DNA of 64,000 nt from Geopseudomonas aromaticivorans (GTDB lineage: Bacteria > Pseudomonadota > Gammaproteobacteria > Pseudomonadales > Pseudomonadaceae). The position numbers and the translations under genes are program-made. This document shows, in pieces, positions 17,295-27,979 of the stretch. The notes under the pieces are model-generated. The model saw only the letters and a list, made by a program, of their open reading frames with translations, had not been told where the DNA came from and did not search any database. Each line of letters begins with the position of its first letter. Positions within the stretch are counted from its first letter, which is position 1. The DNA is taken from positions 1-64,000 of the forward strand of contig NZ_JAHRGL010000018.1 of the NCBI RefSeq assembly GCF_019097855.1, read 5' to 3'.

Positions 17295-17897
17295 ATGTCC
17301 CTGCTTCCCGAGATCGAGAGCTTCCTGCTCTGCCCGACGCCCCAGGCCTGGATCGACCAGGCGCTGCAGCACCCCGAGATCCTGCTGATCGATCACGCCA
17401 ACTGCGAGAAGAAGGCCGCCAGTACGGCGCTGACCCTGCTGTACCGCTATGTCGAGAAGGAAGACCTGCAGTACAAGCTGTCGCGCCTGGCGCGCGAGGA
17501 GCTGCGGCATTTCGAGCAGGTGGCGGTGCTGATGAAGAAACGCGGCGTGGCTTATCGCCCGGTGAGTGCCTCGCTGTATGCCCAGCGCCTGCATGCGCAC
17601 ATCCGCAAGAGCGAGCCGGGCAAGCTGGTGGACACCCTGATCGTTGGTGCCTATATCGAGGCGCGCTCCTGTGAGCGCTTCTACCGGCTGGCGCCTTATC
17701 TGGACGAGGAGCTGGGCAAGTTCTACGTCTCGCTGCTCAAGTCCGAGGCGCGTCACTATCAGGACTACCTGAAAATGGCCCAGCAGTACGCCAGCGAGCC
17801 GATCGACGAGCGAGTGGCCTTTTTTGCCGAGGTCGAGCGCGAGGCGATTCTGACGCCGGACCCGGAGTTCCGTTTCCACAGCGGCGCGGCGGCCTGA
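17295..17897 (+). CDS. miaE: tRNA-(ms2io6A)-hydroxylase MiaE
   Basis: This 200-residue ferritin-like di-iron monooxygenase carries the iron ligands in helical motifs: ELRHFEQV near residue 72, EARSCERF near 120 and EARHYQDY near 155. It hydroxylates the isopentenyl group of ms2i6A at position 37 of tRNAs reading UNN codons. The length and start (MSLLPEIESFLLCPTP) match the family. It is a single gene with its own short upstream region, divergent from the Usp gene. Confidence 0.93.
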   Translation: MSLLPEIESFLLCPTPQAWIDQALQHPEILLIDHANCEKKAASTALTLLYRYVEKEDLQYKLSRLAREELRHFEQVAVLMKKRGVAYRPVSASLYAQRLHAHIRKSEPGKLVDTLIVGAYIEARSCERFYRLAPYLDEELGKFYVSLLKSEARHYQDYLKMAQQYASEPIDERVAFFAEVEREAILTPDPEFRFHSGAAA

Positions 17898-17953
17898 GTC
17901 GAGCGGGCAGGGCGCGCTGGCACGCCAGAGGCACCGCAGGGCGGCGGTGCGCC

Positions 17954-18685
17954 CTACGGCGCGTCGAGCGGGAAAGAGGTGAGGTGATAGCCCTGCGGGA
18001 CCACTTCCAGCACCCAGCCCTGCTGGTCCCAGTCGCCGAGGACGATACGCTGGGAGTGTTGGCCGGCGACCAGCAGCTGGTGCACGGCGGGGCGGTGGGT
18101 GTGGCCGTGGATCAGGGTGCGCACGCCGCGCTCGGCCATCACCTGTGGCACCACTTCGGGGGTCACATCGATGATCTCGGCGGCCTTCTCGCGGGTACGC
18201 AGGCGGCTGGCATCGCGCAGCTTGCGCGCCAGCTTGTGGCGGGTGGCCAGCGGCAGGTTGCGCAGCAGCCATAGGGAGAACGGGTTGCGCAGGCGCCGGC
18301 GCAGGCGCTGGTAGCTCTCGTCGCGGGTGCACAGGCTGTCGCCGTGCAGCAGCAACACCGGCTCGCCGTACAGGTCCACCACGCTGCCTTCTTTGAGCAG
18401 GGTGCAGCCGGCCGCGCGGCAGAACCCCTTGCCGAGCAGGAAGTCGCGGTTGCCGTGCATCAGGTAGATGCGCGTGCCGGTGTCGCTCAGCCGACGCAGG
18501 GCTGCTGCGATGGAGCGCTGGAACTCGTCCATGCCGTCGTCGCCGACCCATACCTCGAAGAAGTCGCCGAGGATGTACAGCGCCTCGGCGCCAGCGGCGC
18601 GCGTCTCCAGGAAATGCAGAAACGCCCGGACGATGTCCGGGCGTTCCGCTTCGAGATGCAGGTCCGAGATGAACAGGACGCTCAT
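17954..18685 (-). CDS. lpxH: UDP-2,3-diacylglucosamine pyrophosphatase LpxH
   Basis: This 243-residue calcineurin-like metallophosphoesterase has [13 protein letters not shown] at the N-terminus, [19 protein letters not shown] near residue 80 and the C-terminal HGHTHRP near residue 195, which together form the di-metal site. It cleaves UDP-2,3-diacylglucosamine to lipid X in lipid A synthesis at the inner membrane face. It starts four bases after the ppiB stop, so the two are co-transcribed. Confidence 0.96.
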   Translation of the reverse strand: MSVLFISDLHLEAERPDIVRAFLHFLETRAAGAEALYILGDFFEVWVGDDGMDEFQRSIAAALRRLSDTGTRIYLMHGNRDFLLGKGFCRAAGCTLLKEGSVVDLYGEPVLLLHGDSLCTRDESYQRLRRRLRNPFSLWLLRNLPLATRHKLARKLRDASRLRTREKAAEIIDVTPEVVPQVMAERGVRTLIHGHTHRPAVHQLLVAGQHSQRIVLGDWDQQGWVLEVVPQGYHLTSFPLDAP

Positions 18686-18689
18686 CGAA

Positions 18690-19187
18690 TCACTCGGCGA
18701 CGACTTCGGCCTTCTCGATGATCACGTCGTCCAGCGGCACGTCGCCGTGGCCGGCACGGTTGCCGGTGGCAACGGCCTTGATCTTCTCGACCACGTCCAT
18801 GCCTTCCACCACTTCGCCGAACACGGCGTAGCCCCAGCCCTGGGTGGTCGGTGCAGTGTGGTCGAGGAAGCTGTTGTCGGACACGTTGATGAAGAACTGC
18901 GCGCTGGCCGAGTGCGGGTCCATGGTGCGGGCCATGGCGACGGTGCCGACCTTGTTGGACAGGCCGTTGTTGGCCTCGTTCTTGATCGGCGCACGGGTGC
19001 TCTTCTGCTTCATGCCCGGCTCGAAACCGCCACCCTGGATCATGAAGTTGCTGATCACGCGGTGGAAGATGGTGTTGTCGTAGTGGCCGTCCTTCACGTA
19101 CTGCTCGAAGTTGGCCGCGGTTTCCGGGGCCTTGTCGGCAAACAGCTTGAGGGTGATGACGCCGTGGTTGGTGTGCAGCTTGATCAT
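18690..19187 (-). CDS. ppiB: cytoplasmic peptidyl-prolyl cis-trans isomerase B
   Basis: This 165-residue cyclophilin has no signal peptide, which separates PpiB from periplasmic PpiA. The active-site region is [15 protein letters not shown] near residues 40-54 and [14 protein letters not shown] near 97-110. It catalyses proline isomerisation during protein folding. It forms an operon with lpxH and is divergent from glnS, the same order I recall for P. aeruginosa. Confidence 0.97.
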   Translation of the reverse strand: MIKLHTNHGVITLKLFADKAPETAANFEQYVKDGHYDNTIFHRVISNFMIQGGGFEPGMKQKSTRAPIKNEANNGLSNKVGTVAMARTMDPHSASAQFFINVSDNSFLDHTAPTTQGWGYAVFGEVVEGMDVVEKIKAVATGNRAGHGDVPLDDVIIEKAEVVAE

Positions 19188-19340
19188 GGGGGAATTCCGC
19201 TGGATGGTGAGGGATGCCCGGACGTCACCGATCGGCGTTGTTGCTGCCGGGTGTCTGTCAGGGGCTTGACGGGTTCGCTATCATAAGCGCTTTGCATTGG
19301 CCGGCCTACCCTGACCGGCGCCGACATGTTCAAGGATCCC

Positions 19341-21014
<1,674 letters not shown>

Positions 21015-22400
21015 ATGACGCTTTCCATCTACAGCACCCTGTCCAAGAGCAAGGACGAGCTCAAGCCGCTGGAAGGCAACAAGGTGCGCATGTACGTGTG
21101 CGGCATGACCGTCTACGACTTCTGTCACATCGGCCATGCGCGGGTGATGGTGGCGTTCGACGTGGTCGCCCGCTGGCTGCGCCATCGCGGCTATGAGCTG
21201 ACCTACGTGCGCAACATCACCGACATCGACGACAAGATCATCAAGCGCGCCAACGAAAACGGCGAGTCGTTCCAGGATCTGGTCGCGCGGATGATCGCCG
21301 CGATGCACGAGGATGAGGCGCGCCTCAACGTGCTGCGCCCGGACCTCGAGCCGCGCGCCACCGACCACATCGCCGGCATGCATGTGATGATCCAGACCCT
21401 GATCGACAAGGGCTTCGCCTACGCCCCGGGCAACGGCGACGTCTACTACCGGGTCGGCAAGTTCGAGGGCTACGGCAAGCTGTCGCGGCGCAAGATCGAG
21501 GACCTGAAGATCGGCGCGCGCATCGAGGTCGACGAGGCCAAGGAAGACCCGCTCGACTTCGTCCTGTGGAAGGGCGCCAAGCCGGGCGAGCCGAGCTGGG
21601 AGTCGCCCTGGGGCCCCGGCCGTCCGGGCTGGCACATCGAGTGCTCGGTGATGTCCACCTGCTGCCTGGGCGAGACCTTCGACATCCACGGCGGCGGCCC
21701 GGACCTGGTGTTCCCGCACCACGAGAACGAGATCGCGCAGAGCGAGGCGGCCACCGGCAAGCTGTACGCCAACGCCTGGATGCACGCTGGCGCGGTGCGC
21801 GTCGACGGCGAGAAGATGTCCAAGAGTCTCGGCAACTTCTTCACCATCCGTGAGGTGCTGGAGAAGTACCACCCCGAGGTGGTGCGCTACCTGCTGGTGT
21901 CCAGCCACTACCGCAGCCCGATCAACTACTCCGAGGACAGCCTCAAGGAAGCCAAGGGCGCCCTGGAGCGCTTCTACAACGGCCTCAAGGGCCTGCCGGA
22001 CGCGGCTCCGGCCGGTGGCGAGGAGTTCGTCGCCCGCTTCGGCGCGGCCATGGACGACGACTTCAACTCGCCGGAAGCCTGCGCGGTGCTGTTCGAGATG
22101 ATCCGCGAGGTCAACCGTCTGCGCGAGTCCGACCTGAACGCCGCCGCCGCGCTGGCCGCGCGCCTCAAGGAGCTGGCCGGCGTACTCGGCGTGCTGCAGC
22201 TCGACCCGGAGGCCTTCCTGCAGGCCGGTGCCGCGGGCAAGGTGGACGCCGCAGAGGTGGAGGCACTGATCGCCGCCCGCCTGCAGGCGCGCGCCGAGAA
22301 GAACTGGGCCGAGTCCGACCGCATCCGTGACCAGCTCACCGCCATGGGCGTGGTGCTGGAGGACGGCAAGGGCGGCACCACCTGGCGCCTGGCCGAGTAA
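21015..22400 (+). CDS. cysS: cysteinyl-tRNA synthetase
   Basis: The 461-residue class I enzyme contains a first zinc-ligand Cys in the [10 protein letters not shown] segment, the signature CHIGHAR near residues 36-42, the remaining zinc ligands in [15 protein letters not shown] and [10 protein letters not shown], and KMSKSLGN near residue 265. It charges tRNA-Cys. The start codon follows the glnS stop immediately. An intrinsic terminator lies 18 bases after its stop. Confidence 0.98.
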   Translation: MTLSIYSTLSKSKDELKPLEGNKVRMYVCGMTVYDFCHIGHARVMVAFDVVARWLRHRGYELTYVRNITDIDDKIIKRANENGESFQDLVARMIAAMHEDEARLNVLRPDLEPRATDHIAGMHVMIQTLIDKGFAYAPGNGDVYYRVGKFEGYGKLSRRKIEDLKIGARIEVDEAKEDPLDFVLWKGAKPGEPSWESPWGPGRPGWHIECSVMSTCCLGETFDIHGGGPDLVFPHHENEIAQSEAATGKLYANAWMHAGAVRVDGEKMSKSLGNFFTIREVLEKYHPEVVRYLLVSSHYRSPINYSEDSLKEAKGALERFYNGLKGLPDAAPAGGEEFVARFGAAMDDDFNSPEACAVLFEMIREVNRLRESDLNAAAALAARLKELAGVLGVLQLDPEAFLQAGAAGKVDAAEVEALIAARLQARAEKNWAESDRIRDQLTAMGVVLEDGKGGTTWRLAE

Positions 22401-22417
22401 GTCGCACTGTTGTACCG

Positions 22418-22446
22418 AAAGGGCTGCCGTGAGGCGGCCCTTTTTG
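22418..22446 (+). terminator. intrinsic terminator after glnS-cysS
   Basis: The stem AAAGGGCTGCCG / CGGCCCTTT has a short GTGAGG-type loop and ends in TTTTTG, 18 bases after the cysS stop. Confidence 0.85.
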
Positions 22447-22470
22447 CAGGCGGCGCGGAAATGCTGGGGA

Positions 22471-22893
22471 TTAGCCTTGCGCTGCTGCGCTGTTCTCCTC
22501 GTGGATCCGCAACATCTGCTCCAGTTCGCCTTTGATCAGCGCATCCTGGCAGCCCGGCAGGAAGTCGCGGAGCCTGCGGATCACCCATTGCTGGCCTCTG
22601 TCGACGAATAGCAGGCGCTCCTCCAGCGGTTCGATAGCCATGGCCTTGGCATAGAAGGCGCCGGTTTCCCGGTTTGGCTCAAGTCCCAGGTGCTTGAGGC
22701 AGGTCAGCAGGTGCAGGCAGCTGTCGCCTTCGCCCTTGAGGATCTGCTGTAGCAGCTGGCGTTGAGCCGGGTCGCTGGTCTGGCGCAGGCTTTCGCCAGC
22801 CACCTTGGCACCTGCGCGCTCGGCGCTGAGCAGGGTCTGCAGCAGCTCGGCCTGGCCCTCGGCGCTGTGAAGAAGATTGGCTGAGTCAATCAT
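22471..22893 (-). CDS. small helical protein of unknown function
   Basis: I place the start at MIDSANLLHSAEG (140 residues). The longer in-frame extension is Arg/Pro-rich and unlikely. The protein looks all-helical (LLQTLLSAERAGAKVAGESL; QRQLLQQILKGEGDSCLHLL), with spaced E and H residues reminiscent of ferritin- or hemerythrin-like four-helix bundles. Similar proteins of unknown function (I recall DUF6306) occur in pseudomonads. No operon partner is seen. It is convergent with cysS. Confidence 0.75.
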   Translation of the reverse strand: MIDSANLLHSAEGQAELLQTLLSAERAGAKVAGESLRQTSDPAQRQLLQQILKGEGDSCLHLLTCLKHLGLEPNRETGAFYAKAMAIEPLEERLLFVDRGQQWVIRRLRDFLPGCQDALIKGELEQMLRIHEENSAAAQG

Positions 22894-22997
22894 GGTGTCG
22901 CTCCCTGGTGCGGACGTTGCCACCGCTGCTCGGCGGCGCGTTGTTTTCGTCCATGGTAGCTGGTTCGTCACGGCAGGGGAGGGCGGAATTGCGGGCA

Positions 22998-23029
22998 TAA
23001 AAAAGCCCCGCATAAGCGGGGCTTTTTCA
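22998..23029 (-). terminator. intrinsic terminator after the cold-shock gene
   Basis: The stem AAAAAGCCCCGC / GCGGGGCTTTTT (23000-23011, 23016-23027) has an ATAA loop. It lies 16 bases downstream of the cold-shock stop codon on the minus strand and is symmetric enough to act both ways. Confidence 0.9.
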
Positions 23030-23044
23030 ACGAGGGTCAGCTAA

Positions 23045-23257
23045 TTAGCTAACGCGCACGTCTTCAGCTTGCATGCCCTTCTGGCCTTTGGCCGGAACGA
23101 AGGTCACTTGCTGGCCTTCAGACAGGCTCTTGAAGCCTTCGCTCTGAATGGCGCGGAAGTGTACGAACAGGTCAGCGCTGCCGTCGGCCGGGGTGATGAA
23201 GCCGAAGCCTTTTTCATCGTTGAACCACTTGACGGTGCCGGATTGACGATTGGACAT
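23045..23257 (-). CDS. CspA-family cold-shock protein
   Basis: This 70-residue single cold-shock domain has RNP1 (KGFGFI, residues 16-21) and RNP2 (LFVHF, about 30-34) near the N-terminal half. It binds single-stranded RNA and melts secondary structure. A good Shine-Dalgarno (CTGGAG) precedes the ATG, and a leader of up to about 220 bases lies between it and the next element, as is usual for temperature-regulated csp genes. The best match I recall is the CapB-type protein of pseudomonads. Confidence 0.95.
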   Translation of the reverse strand: MSNRQSGTVKWFNDEKGFGFITPADGSADLFVHFRAIQSEGFKSLSEGQQVTFVPAKGQKGMQAEDVRVS

Positions 23258-23478
23258 GGTGTATCTCCAGGGGTAAAGGTAGGTTGACTCGGGCTCCAGA
23301 GTGGATCGCCAGAGTCGCTACTGAGTTGCGAGAGCAGATGGAGCCGAGGAGATGAAACGATCGAAATCAGAACACCAGTCGCGAATCACAGTGACAATTG
23401 CAGCGCAGTGGGGACACGATACGCTATTTGGCCGATCTGTACAGCTTTATTTTTATCCGCTGGCAGTGGTCCGGAAAC

Positions 23479-23521
23479 GAAAAAGCCGCTGGCATCTCTC
23501 GAGATTCCAGCGGCTTTTTCT
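23479..23521. terminator. strong terminator downstream of tRNA-Ser
   Basis: The stem AAAAAGCCGCTGG / CCAGCGGCTTTTT (from about 23480 to 23520) has a 14-base loop. It lies eight bases from the 3' end of the minus-strand tRNA. Confidence 0.85.
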
Positions 23522-23528
23522 TGCAATA

Positions 23529-23618
23529 TGGCGGTGAGGGTGGGATTCGAACCCACGATACGGTTTCCCGTATACACACTTTCCAGGCGTGCTCCTTCAA
23601 CCGCTCGGACACCTCACC
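23529..23618 (-). tRNA. tRNA-Ser(GGA)
   Basis: This 90-nt class II tRNA has acceptor arms GGTGAGG / CCTCACC, discriminator G and an encoded CCA. The anticodon loop CTGGAAA gives anticodon GGA, reading UCC/UCU. The long variable arm (TACGGGAAACCGTA) and the T-loop GGTTCGAATCC are normal. Confidence 0.97.
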
Positions 23619-23788
23619 ATATTCAGTCGTCTAGGCTGTCGCCCTGTCGACGGCGCATAATTTAGTCGAAGCCTTTTCCAAATGCAAAGGTTTTTTCAGT
23701 TTTTTCATTGGCTTAGGGCTGGGGCGGCCGGTCGGGAGGAGGGCGCGAGCCTGATAGACTGGGCTTGGGAAGGCCAGAGGAGAGAGGC

Positions 23789-24925
23789 GTGGCAAGCTGG
23801 GACATATTCTGCAGCGTAGTGGACAACTTCGGCGACATTGGAGTGACCTGGCGCCTGGCGCGCCAGCTGGCGGCCGAGCATGGCCACCAGGTGCGTCTGT
23901 GGGTCGACGAGCCGGCGGCCTTCGCCGCGCTCTGTCCGCAGGCTGATGCCGGGCTGGCGCGCCAGCAGGTGGCTGGCGTGGAAGTCTGTCGTTGGGCGGC
24001 GGACTGGCAGCCCCAGGCGCTGGCCGACGTGGTGATCGAAGCCTTCGGTTGCACGCTGCCGGAGGCGCAGGTGGCAGCCATGCGCGCCGCCGAGCGGCAG
24101 CCGCTGTGGCTGAATCTGGAGTATCTCAGTGCCGAGGACTGGGTGGCCGGCTGCCACGGCTTGCCGTCGCCCCAGGGCCAAGGCCTGCAGAAGTACTTCT
24201 TCTTCCCGGGTTTCGTCTCCGGTACTGGCGGTGTGCTGCGCGAACGTGACCTGCTGGCACGGCGGCGGGCGTTCCAGGCCGATGAGGCGGCGCAGCGGAC
24301 GTTTCTCGCCGGTCTCGGTGTCGTCGTGCAGGGCGAAGAGCGGCTGATCTCGCTGTTCGCCTACGAGAATCCCGGTCTGGGCGAATGGCTGGATGCGCTG
24401 GCCGCTGATCCGCAGTCGACCCGGTTGCTGGTGCCGCGCGGGCGCATTCTCGGTGATCTGCGCCAGTGGTTGGGCGAGACCGCGGAGCTGGAGCCGGGCT
24501 TCGTCGCGCGGCGCGGCAAGCTGCAGTTGCAGGTGCTGCCGTTCGTCTCCCAGGACGACTACGACTGCCTGTTGTGGTGCTGCGATTTCAACGCGGTGCG
24601 CGGCGAGGACTCCTTCGTCCGGGCGCAGTGGGCCGGTCGGCCGTTGCTCTGGCACATCTATCCGCAGGAAGAGGGCGCCCACTGGGACAAGCTGGGGGCA
24701 TTTCTGGCGCTCTATCTGCAAGGCTTGTCACCGGCAGCGGCGCAGGCGCTGCAGCAATTGTGGCAGGCCTGGAATGCCGGAACGGGGATGGGCGAAGCCT
24801 GGCGAGCGGCGCGAATGCACTGGCCAGAGTGGCGCGAGCGTGCGCAGAGCTGGTGTGCGGAACAGGCCTCCCGTCCTGATCTTGCTACGGCGCTGGAACA
24901 GTTTTACCAAAATTCGCTATCATGA
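23789..24925 (+). CDS. earP: EarP, EF-P arginine rhamnosyltransferase
   Basis: I choose the GTG at 23789, preceded by GGAGAGAGGC, giving a 378-residue protein that begins [18 protein letters not shown], the conserved family start. This is the inverting GT-B type glycosyltransferase that moves rhamnose from dTDP-beta-L-rhamnose onto Arg32 of EF-P. The pocket segment [11 protein letters not shown] is in the middle and [20 protein letters not shown] near residue 275. The gene lies just upstream of efp, its substrate. About 40 bases separate them. Confidence 0.96.
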   Translation: MASWDIFCSVVDNFGDIGVTWRLARQLAAEHGHQVRLWVDEPAAFAALCPQADAGLARQQVAGVEVCRWAADWQPQALADVVIEAFGCTLPEAQVAAMRAAERQPLWLNLEYLSAEDWVAGCHGLPSPQGQGLQKYFFFPGFVSGTGGVLRERDLLARRRAFQADEAAQRTFLAGLGVVVQGEERLISLFAYENPGLGEWLDALAADPQSTRLLVPRGRILGDLRQWLGETAELEPGFVARRGKLQLQVLPFVSQDDYDCLLWCCDFNAVRGEDSFVRAQWAGRPLLWHIYPQEEGAHWDKLGAFLALYLQGLSPAAAQALQQLWQAWNAGTGMGEAWRAARMHWPEWRERAQSWCAEQASRPDLATALEQFYQNSLS

Positions 24926-24968
24926 GCGGCTTAGATCTTGTACCTCCAGTCATATCCGGATATTTCGC

Positions 24969-25544
24969 ATGAAAACCGCACAAGAAATGAAGGCCAACAG
25001 CGTAGCCCTGATCGACGGCCATCCGTGGCTGATCCAGAAAGCTGAATTCACCAAGTCCGGTCGTAACAGCGCCATCGTCAAGATGAAGCTGAAGAACCTG
25101 ATCAACGGCTCCAAGACGGAAACCGTTTACAAAGCCGACGACAAGATGGAGCCGGTCATCCTTGATCGCAAGGAAGTGACCCTGTCCTACATCAGCGGCG
25201 AGGACTACGTGTTCATGGATCCGGAGTACAACTCCTATGAACTGCGTGCGGAAGACCTGGAAAGCGTCCTGCCGTTCATCGAAGAAGGCATGACCGACGT
25301 CTGCGAAGCCGTGTTCTTCGAAGGCAAGGTTATCTCCGTCGACCTGCCGACCACCATCGTGCGTCAGGTTGTCTACACCGAAACCGCTGCCCGTGGCGAC
25401 ACCAGCGGCAAGGTGATGAAGCCGGCCAAGCTGAGCAACGGCACCGAAGTCAAAGTGGCCGATTTCGTGAACATCGACGACTGGATCGAAATCGACACCC
25501 GCGACGGCTCCTACAAAGGCCGTACCCAGGCTCCGCAAGCCTGA
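24969..25544 (+). CDS. efp: elongation factor P
   Basis: The 191-residue EF-P has a KOW-like domain I and two OB domains. The modified loop reads TKSGRNSA, with arginine at position 32 where other bacteria have lysine. That Arg32 is the rhamnosylation site used by EarP, so the adjacent earP-efp pair forms a complete arginine-type EF-P system. It rescues ribosomes stalled at polyproline. The gene has its own promoter room upstream and is followed by the terminator that serves as the integration site for the adjacent island. Confidence 0.98.
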   Translation: MKTAQEMKANSVALIDGHPWLIQKAEFTKSGRNSAIVKMKLKNLINGSKTETVYKADDKMEPVILDRKEVTLSYISGEDYVFMDPEYNSYELRAEDLESVLPFIEEGMTDVCEAVFFEGKVISVDLPTTIVRQVVYTETAARGDTSGKVMKPAKLSNGTEVKVADFVNIDDWIEIDTRDGSYKGRTQAPQA

Positions 25545-25564
25545 GTCTGACGCGCATCCACAAG

Positions 25565-25593
25565 AGCCCGGCCTAGCGCCGGGCTTTTGCGTT
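25565..25593. repeat. left 29-bp direct repeat of the efp island (att site)
   Basis: This 29-base sequence (AGCCCGGCCTAGCGCCGGGC, then TTTTGCGTT) is repeated exactly at 33854-33882. It is also the intrinsic terminator of efp: the stem AGCCCGGC / GCCGGGCT is followed by TTTT. Because the repeat contains a whole terminator, integration leaves efp transcription ending intact. Confidence 0.9.
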
Positions 25594-25637
25594 CTACAGG
25601 CCGCGCAGAATGCGGGTCTTGCTTCTCTTGGTCGTTT

Positions 25638-25662
25638 TGTCCCCCCACTTGTCCCCCCACTT
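25638..25662. repeat. candidate integrase arm sites, left end
   Basis: Two tandem copies of GTCCCCCCACTT lie 45 bases inside the left att repeat. Similar copies (GTTCCCCCACTT) are present inside the right att repeat in the same orientation. Confidence 0.55.
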
Positions 25663-25715
25663 CGCTGGCGCGTGATGCGTTCCCCCATCGGTTCGGGGTT
25701 ATCTGCTGGCGCCGG

Positions 25716-25952
25716 TCATAGTCCCAACTGCCAGGCTATTTGCTCGGTCGTCTGCCCGGTGCGCAGGTGACGGTGGGCGGCTCGGGTCATTTCGTCCAGG
25801 GCGCGTTCCTCGAACTGCGCCGCCATCGCTGCGGCCTTGCGCACGATCAGCAACGCCAGCTCGGGCGGGAACTCCACCTTGGCCGGCGCTTCCAGGTAGT
25901 CGCATTGGATGATGGACATGGTGTCGGCCTCGCTGCTGGTCTGGTCGGGCAT
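25716..25952 (-). CDS. small island protein of unknown function
   Basis: This 78-residue protein starts at MPDQTSSEADT; an alternative start at MSIIQCDYL (25919) has a closer GAGG. The central segment PPELALLIVRKAAAMAAQFEERALDEM is probably helical, and the C-terminus TGQTTEQIAWQLGL looks like a small helix-turn-helix or coiled region. It is the last gene before the left att site. I recognise no family. The upstream repeats at 25982-26078 are suitably placed to control it. Confidence 0.6.
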   Translation of the reverse strand: MPDQTSSEADTMSIIQCDYLEAPAKVEFPPELALLIVRKAAAMAAQFEERALDEMTRAAHRHLRTGQTTEQIAWQLGL

Positions 25953-25981
25953 AGTTTGCCAGCCCCTCGCGTGCGCGCGCT

Positions 25982-26078
25982 GGTCACTACCCCCGGTCAC
26001 TGGCTGGTCACTGGTGCGAACCTATGCCGCGAACCTCGCCGCGAACTTGCGCACTCCAGATGCGCACCGGGTGCGCAC
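25982..26078. repeat. ordered array of three triplicated heptamers
   Basis: GGTCACT occurs at 25982, 25995 and 26006. GCGAAC(C/T) occurs at 26016, 26029 and 26041. TGCGCAC occurs at 26048, 26061 and 26072. Within each trio the steps are 13 then 11-12 bases, about one helical turn. Three different heptamers each repeated three times with the same pattern is unlikely by chance. It may be an iteron-type origin or a multi-operator control region. Confidence 0.75.
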
Positions 26079-26195
26079 TGCGCCCAGGTGCTCGCCGGCA
26101 GTGATCCCGGAATGCGAATTTTGGGGAAACGGGAAAACGGTTCACCCTTTCGTTCGGGAGGTCATAGCGCCGGACGTTTCGCCTCCCCCCTCCCG

Positions 26196-26696
26196 TTAAG
26201 GGTTAACGTCTGCCGTTAACAGGGCAAATTCTGCGCGTGCGGTCGGGTGCGGTTTCCTGCGGGTGGCGCTTCCAGACTTTCGCCCCACCCCTCCCCATAC
26301 GGCCACAGCAGCGCGAACAGGATCAGGCCATGCCATCGGCCAGCGGATCAGCCGGCGCGCTTCCTGCGGCCTCTCCGGGCGGTCTACTTGCGTCCATTCT
26401 AGACGGCCATTCATGGGGTTGTTTCGCAGCAGCGCCTTGCCGTGATCTTGCCTCGCGTGGTGACGTCCGAAAAACCTTGCGGTGATCTTGGGGTGCCCCG
26501 GCTCTAGGTTCTCCCCGAGGGGTGGGCCTTGCGGATGATTCAGGCCCCAGCGCCTCGCCTCATGCGGGCCGGCTGGTGGTGATGGTTGTTGTTTCGTTGT
26601 GGCGATCCACAGGCCGACCGTTTCCGCCTCGCTGGCGGCCTCTGCGGGGCTGCTGCGCCTGTGTCCGGGTGCCGGGGCGCTTGCTGGTCGTGACAT
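26196..26696 (-). CDS. possible island protein, unknown function
   Basis: This frame is 166 residues, rich in Pro, Arg and His, with no clear domain (central LNHPQGPPLGENLEPGHPK; end FALLTADVNP). Such odd-composition frames are found at the same relative place in P4-like elements (for example the ash region), so it may be a conserved element protein, or the DNA may be regulatory. The start codon has no good ribosome site. Palindromic GTTAAC sequences flank its stop codon (26195-26220). Confidence 0.35.
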   Translation of the reverse strand: MSRPASAPAPGHRRSSPAEAASEAETVGLWIATTKQQPSPPAGPHEARRWGLNHPQGPPLGENLEPGHPKITARFFGRHHARQDHGKALLRNNPMNGRLEWTQVDRPERPQEARRLIRWPMAWPDPVRAAVAVWGGVGRKSGSATRRKPHPTARAEFALLTADVNP

Positions 26697-26969
26697 TGCT
26701 GGGGATCAGCCCAAACCGGAACCGGACACGGCTATGCGGGGAAAATTCCGTATGAAGCGAAAGGTCGGGGCGCGAATTACCCGCACGGGGCGGGGGTGCG
26801 GGAAGAACCTAGTACGGGGGTGGGGTCGCGCGTGCGCGCGTACTGGTCACGAAACTCGACGCAAAAGCCAAGAGCGGCAGGTTGCTCACTGATTGGCTCG
26901 CCCCCATGGACTCTGGCACAGTCACAACCTTGACTAAGGCATACCACAGAACCACCGAGAGGCCCCCTC
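26697..26969. other. island intergenic region with hairpins
   Basis: No gene is recognised here. It contains the inverted pair CCCGCAC (26780-26786) / GTGCGGG (26796-26802) around a G-rich loop, and the alternating stretch CGCGCGTGCGCGCG around 26828-26841. It lies between the divergent genes at 26196-26696 and 26970-27212, so promoters are expected in it. Confidence 0.4.
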
Positions 26970-27212
26970 ATGAGCATGTACCGCCTAACCGACGCAGGAC
27001 ACGAACTAAACATTGGCTTTCGACGCAACGCTCGGATAGCTCTCGAAGCCCTAGGCCCCACCTTCACTGAGGCCAGGGCTATGGACGCATTAGCGGTGCT
27101 TCATGCTCTCGATATGCTGGGTGAAGGTACGCCAGCTAGCTTCTGGCACCGTTTCACCGCTCAAGGTGCCCACGCCCACAAGAAAGCATTTATTGAATGC
27201 ATTCACGAGTAA
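26970..27212 (+). CDS. small island protein on the opposite strand, unknown function
   Basis: This 80-residue helical protein begins MSMYRLTDAGHELNIGF and has GAGAGG seven bases before the ATG. It is the only island gene on the plus strand, and its codon use is less GC-biased than its neighbours, suggesting a later acquisition. The sequence has regular helix-like spacing (ARAMDALAVLHALDMLGEG). I recognise no family. It could be a regulator or an accessory (cargo) gene. Confidence 0.6.
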   Translation: MSMYRLTDAGHELNIGFRRNARIALEALGPTFTEARAMDALAVLHALDMLGEGTPASFWHRFTAQGAHAHKKAFIECIHE

Positions 27213-27305
27213 TACGAGTGCGTGCTTGATGGCTTAGCAACCCTTTTTACACGGGGTGTTTTCCTCATTGCCAGCCACCTTCATGCGGTTCCAGGCGGTG
27301 CGGGA

Positions 27306-27914
27306 TCAGCAGCGAGCCAGGGCGGCGCGTGCCGTGTTCACCTTGCGCTCGATGGTGCCAAGCATGGCTTGAGCTGCGCCCAGGGCGCGGGCGTCCACTC
27401 GCCGGAGCTGTTCCACCTTCCGCTCGAACGTCCGCCAATGCATGCCCTTGGGCTTGGTGATGTACTCAGCAGGCAGGGACAGGAACCCTTCATCACAGCC
27501 TAGGGCGCGGCGCAGATCCCACGAACGGTCGCATGGCCTGTCGCGCTTGTTGGCCTGCTGGCTGCGGTAGTTGAGGCGCAGGCAGTGCCGGCAGGCAAAC
27601 AGGGTGCTGCTGTACAGCTTGGCCACGCGGCGACCACAGCACGGGCACAGGAACCACGGACGATTGCCGCCCAGGTGGCAGGGCGTCCAGGTGATCGGCA
27701 CGCGGTAATCCTTCGCCTCGGTCTTGCCCTGCCGGGTCAACTGGTAGCGTAGGCGCAGGCACTCCAGACTTTCGGCCTCGATGCCGATTGATGCGACCAC
27801 TTCGCCCCGGCGCGACCACTCCCAGCCACAGGAACGGCCAGCCGCCAGCGCCCCGGCCCGGTGTAGCTTCCGCACGTCGAGCGCGCGGTGATCCTCGGTT
27901 GTTCTCTTGCTCAT
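27306..27914 (-). CDS. island protein with a zinc-ribbon motif
   Basis: This 202-residue protein carries CPCCGRRVAKLY (about residue 91) followed by FACRHCLRLNY (about residue 107): two CxxC pairs 14 residues apart, the layout of a zinc ribbon. The N-terminal part contains a beta-rich segment (LECLRLRYQLTRQGK) and the C-terminal part a basic helix. Proteins of this type recur in integrative elements without known function. DNA or RNA binding is a reasonable inference. It is separated by 65 bases from the upstream gene in the same direction. Confidence 0.7.
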   Translation of the reverse strand: MSKRTTEDHRALDVRKLHRAGALAAGRSCGWEWSRRGEVVASIGIEAESLECLRLRYQLTRQGKTEAKDYRVPITWTPCHLGGNRPWFLCPCCGRRVAKLYSSTLFACRHCLRLNYRSQQANKRDRPCDRSWDLRRALGCDEGFLSLPAEYITKPKGMHWRTFERKVEQLRRVDARALGAAQAMLGTIERKVNTARAALARC

Positions 27915-27979
27915 GGCGAACCTAAATCAATAGGGAAATTGTGCGGAATGCGTACCGGGGCGCGAACCCCGGCAGCAGG

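Noticed and set aside
25982-26078. CRISPR array
   Set aside because: The repeats are heptamers at 11-13-base steps with no unique spacers of CRISPR length.
26777-27067. 96-codon minus-strand frame over the start of the small plus-strand gene
   Set aside because: The plus-strand gene has a good ribosome site and better composition; the minus frame covers the hairpins.
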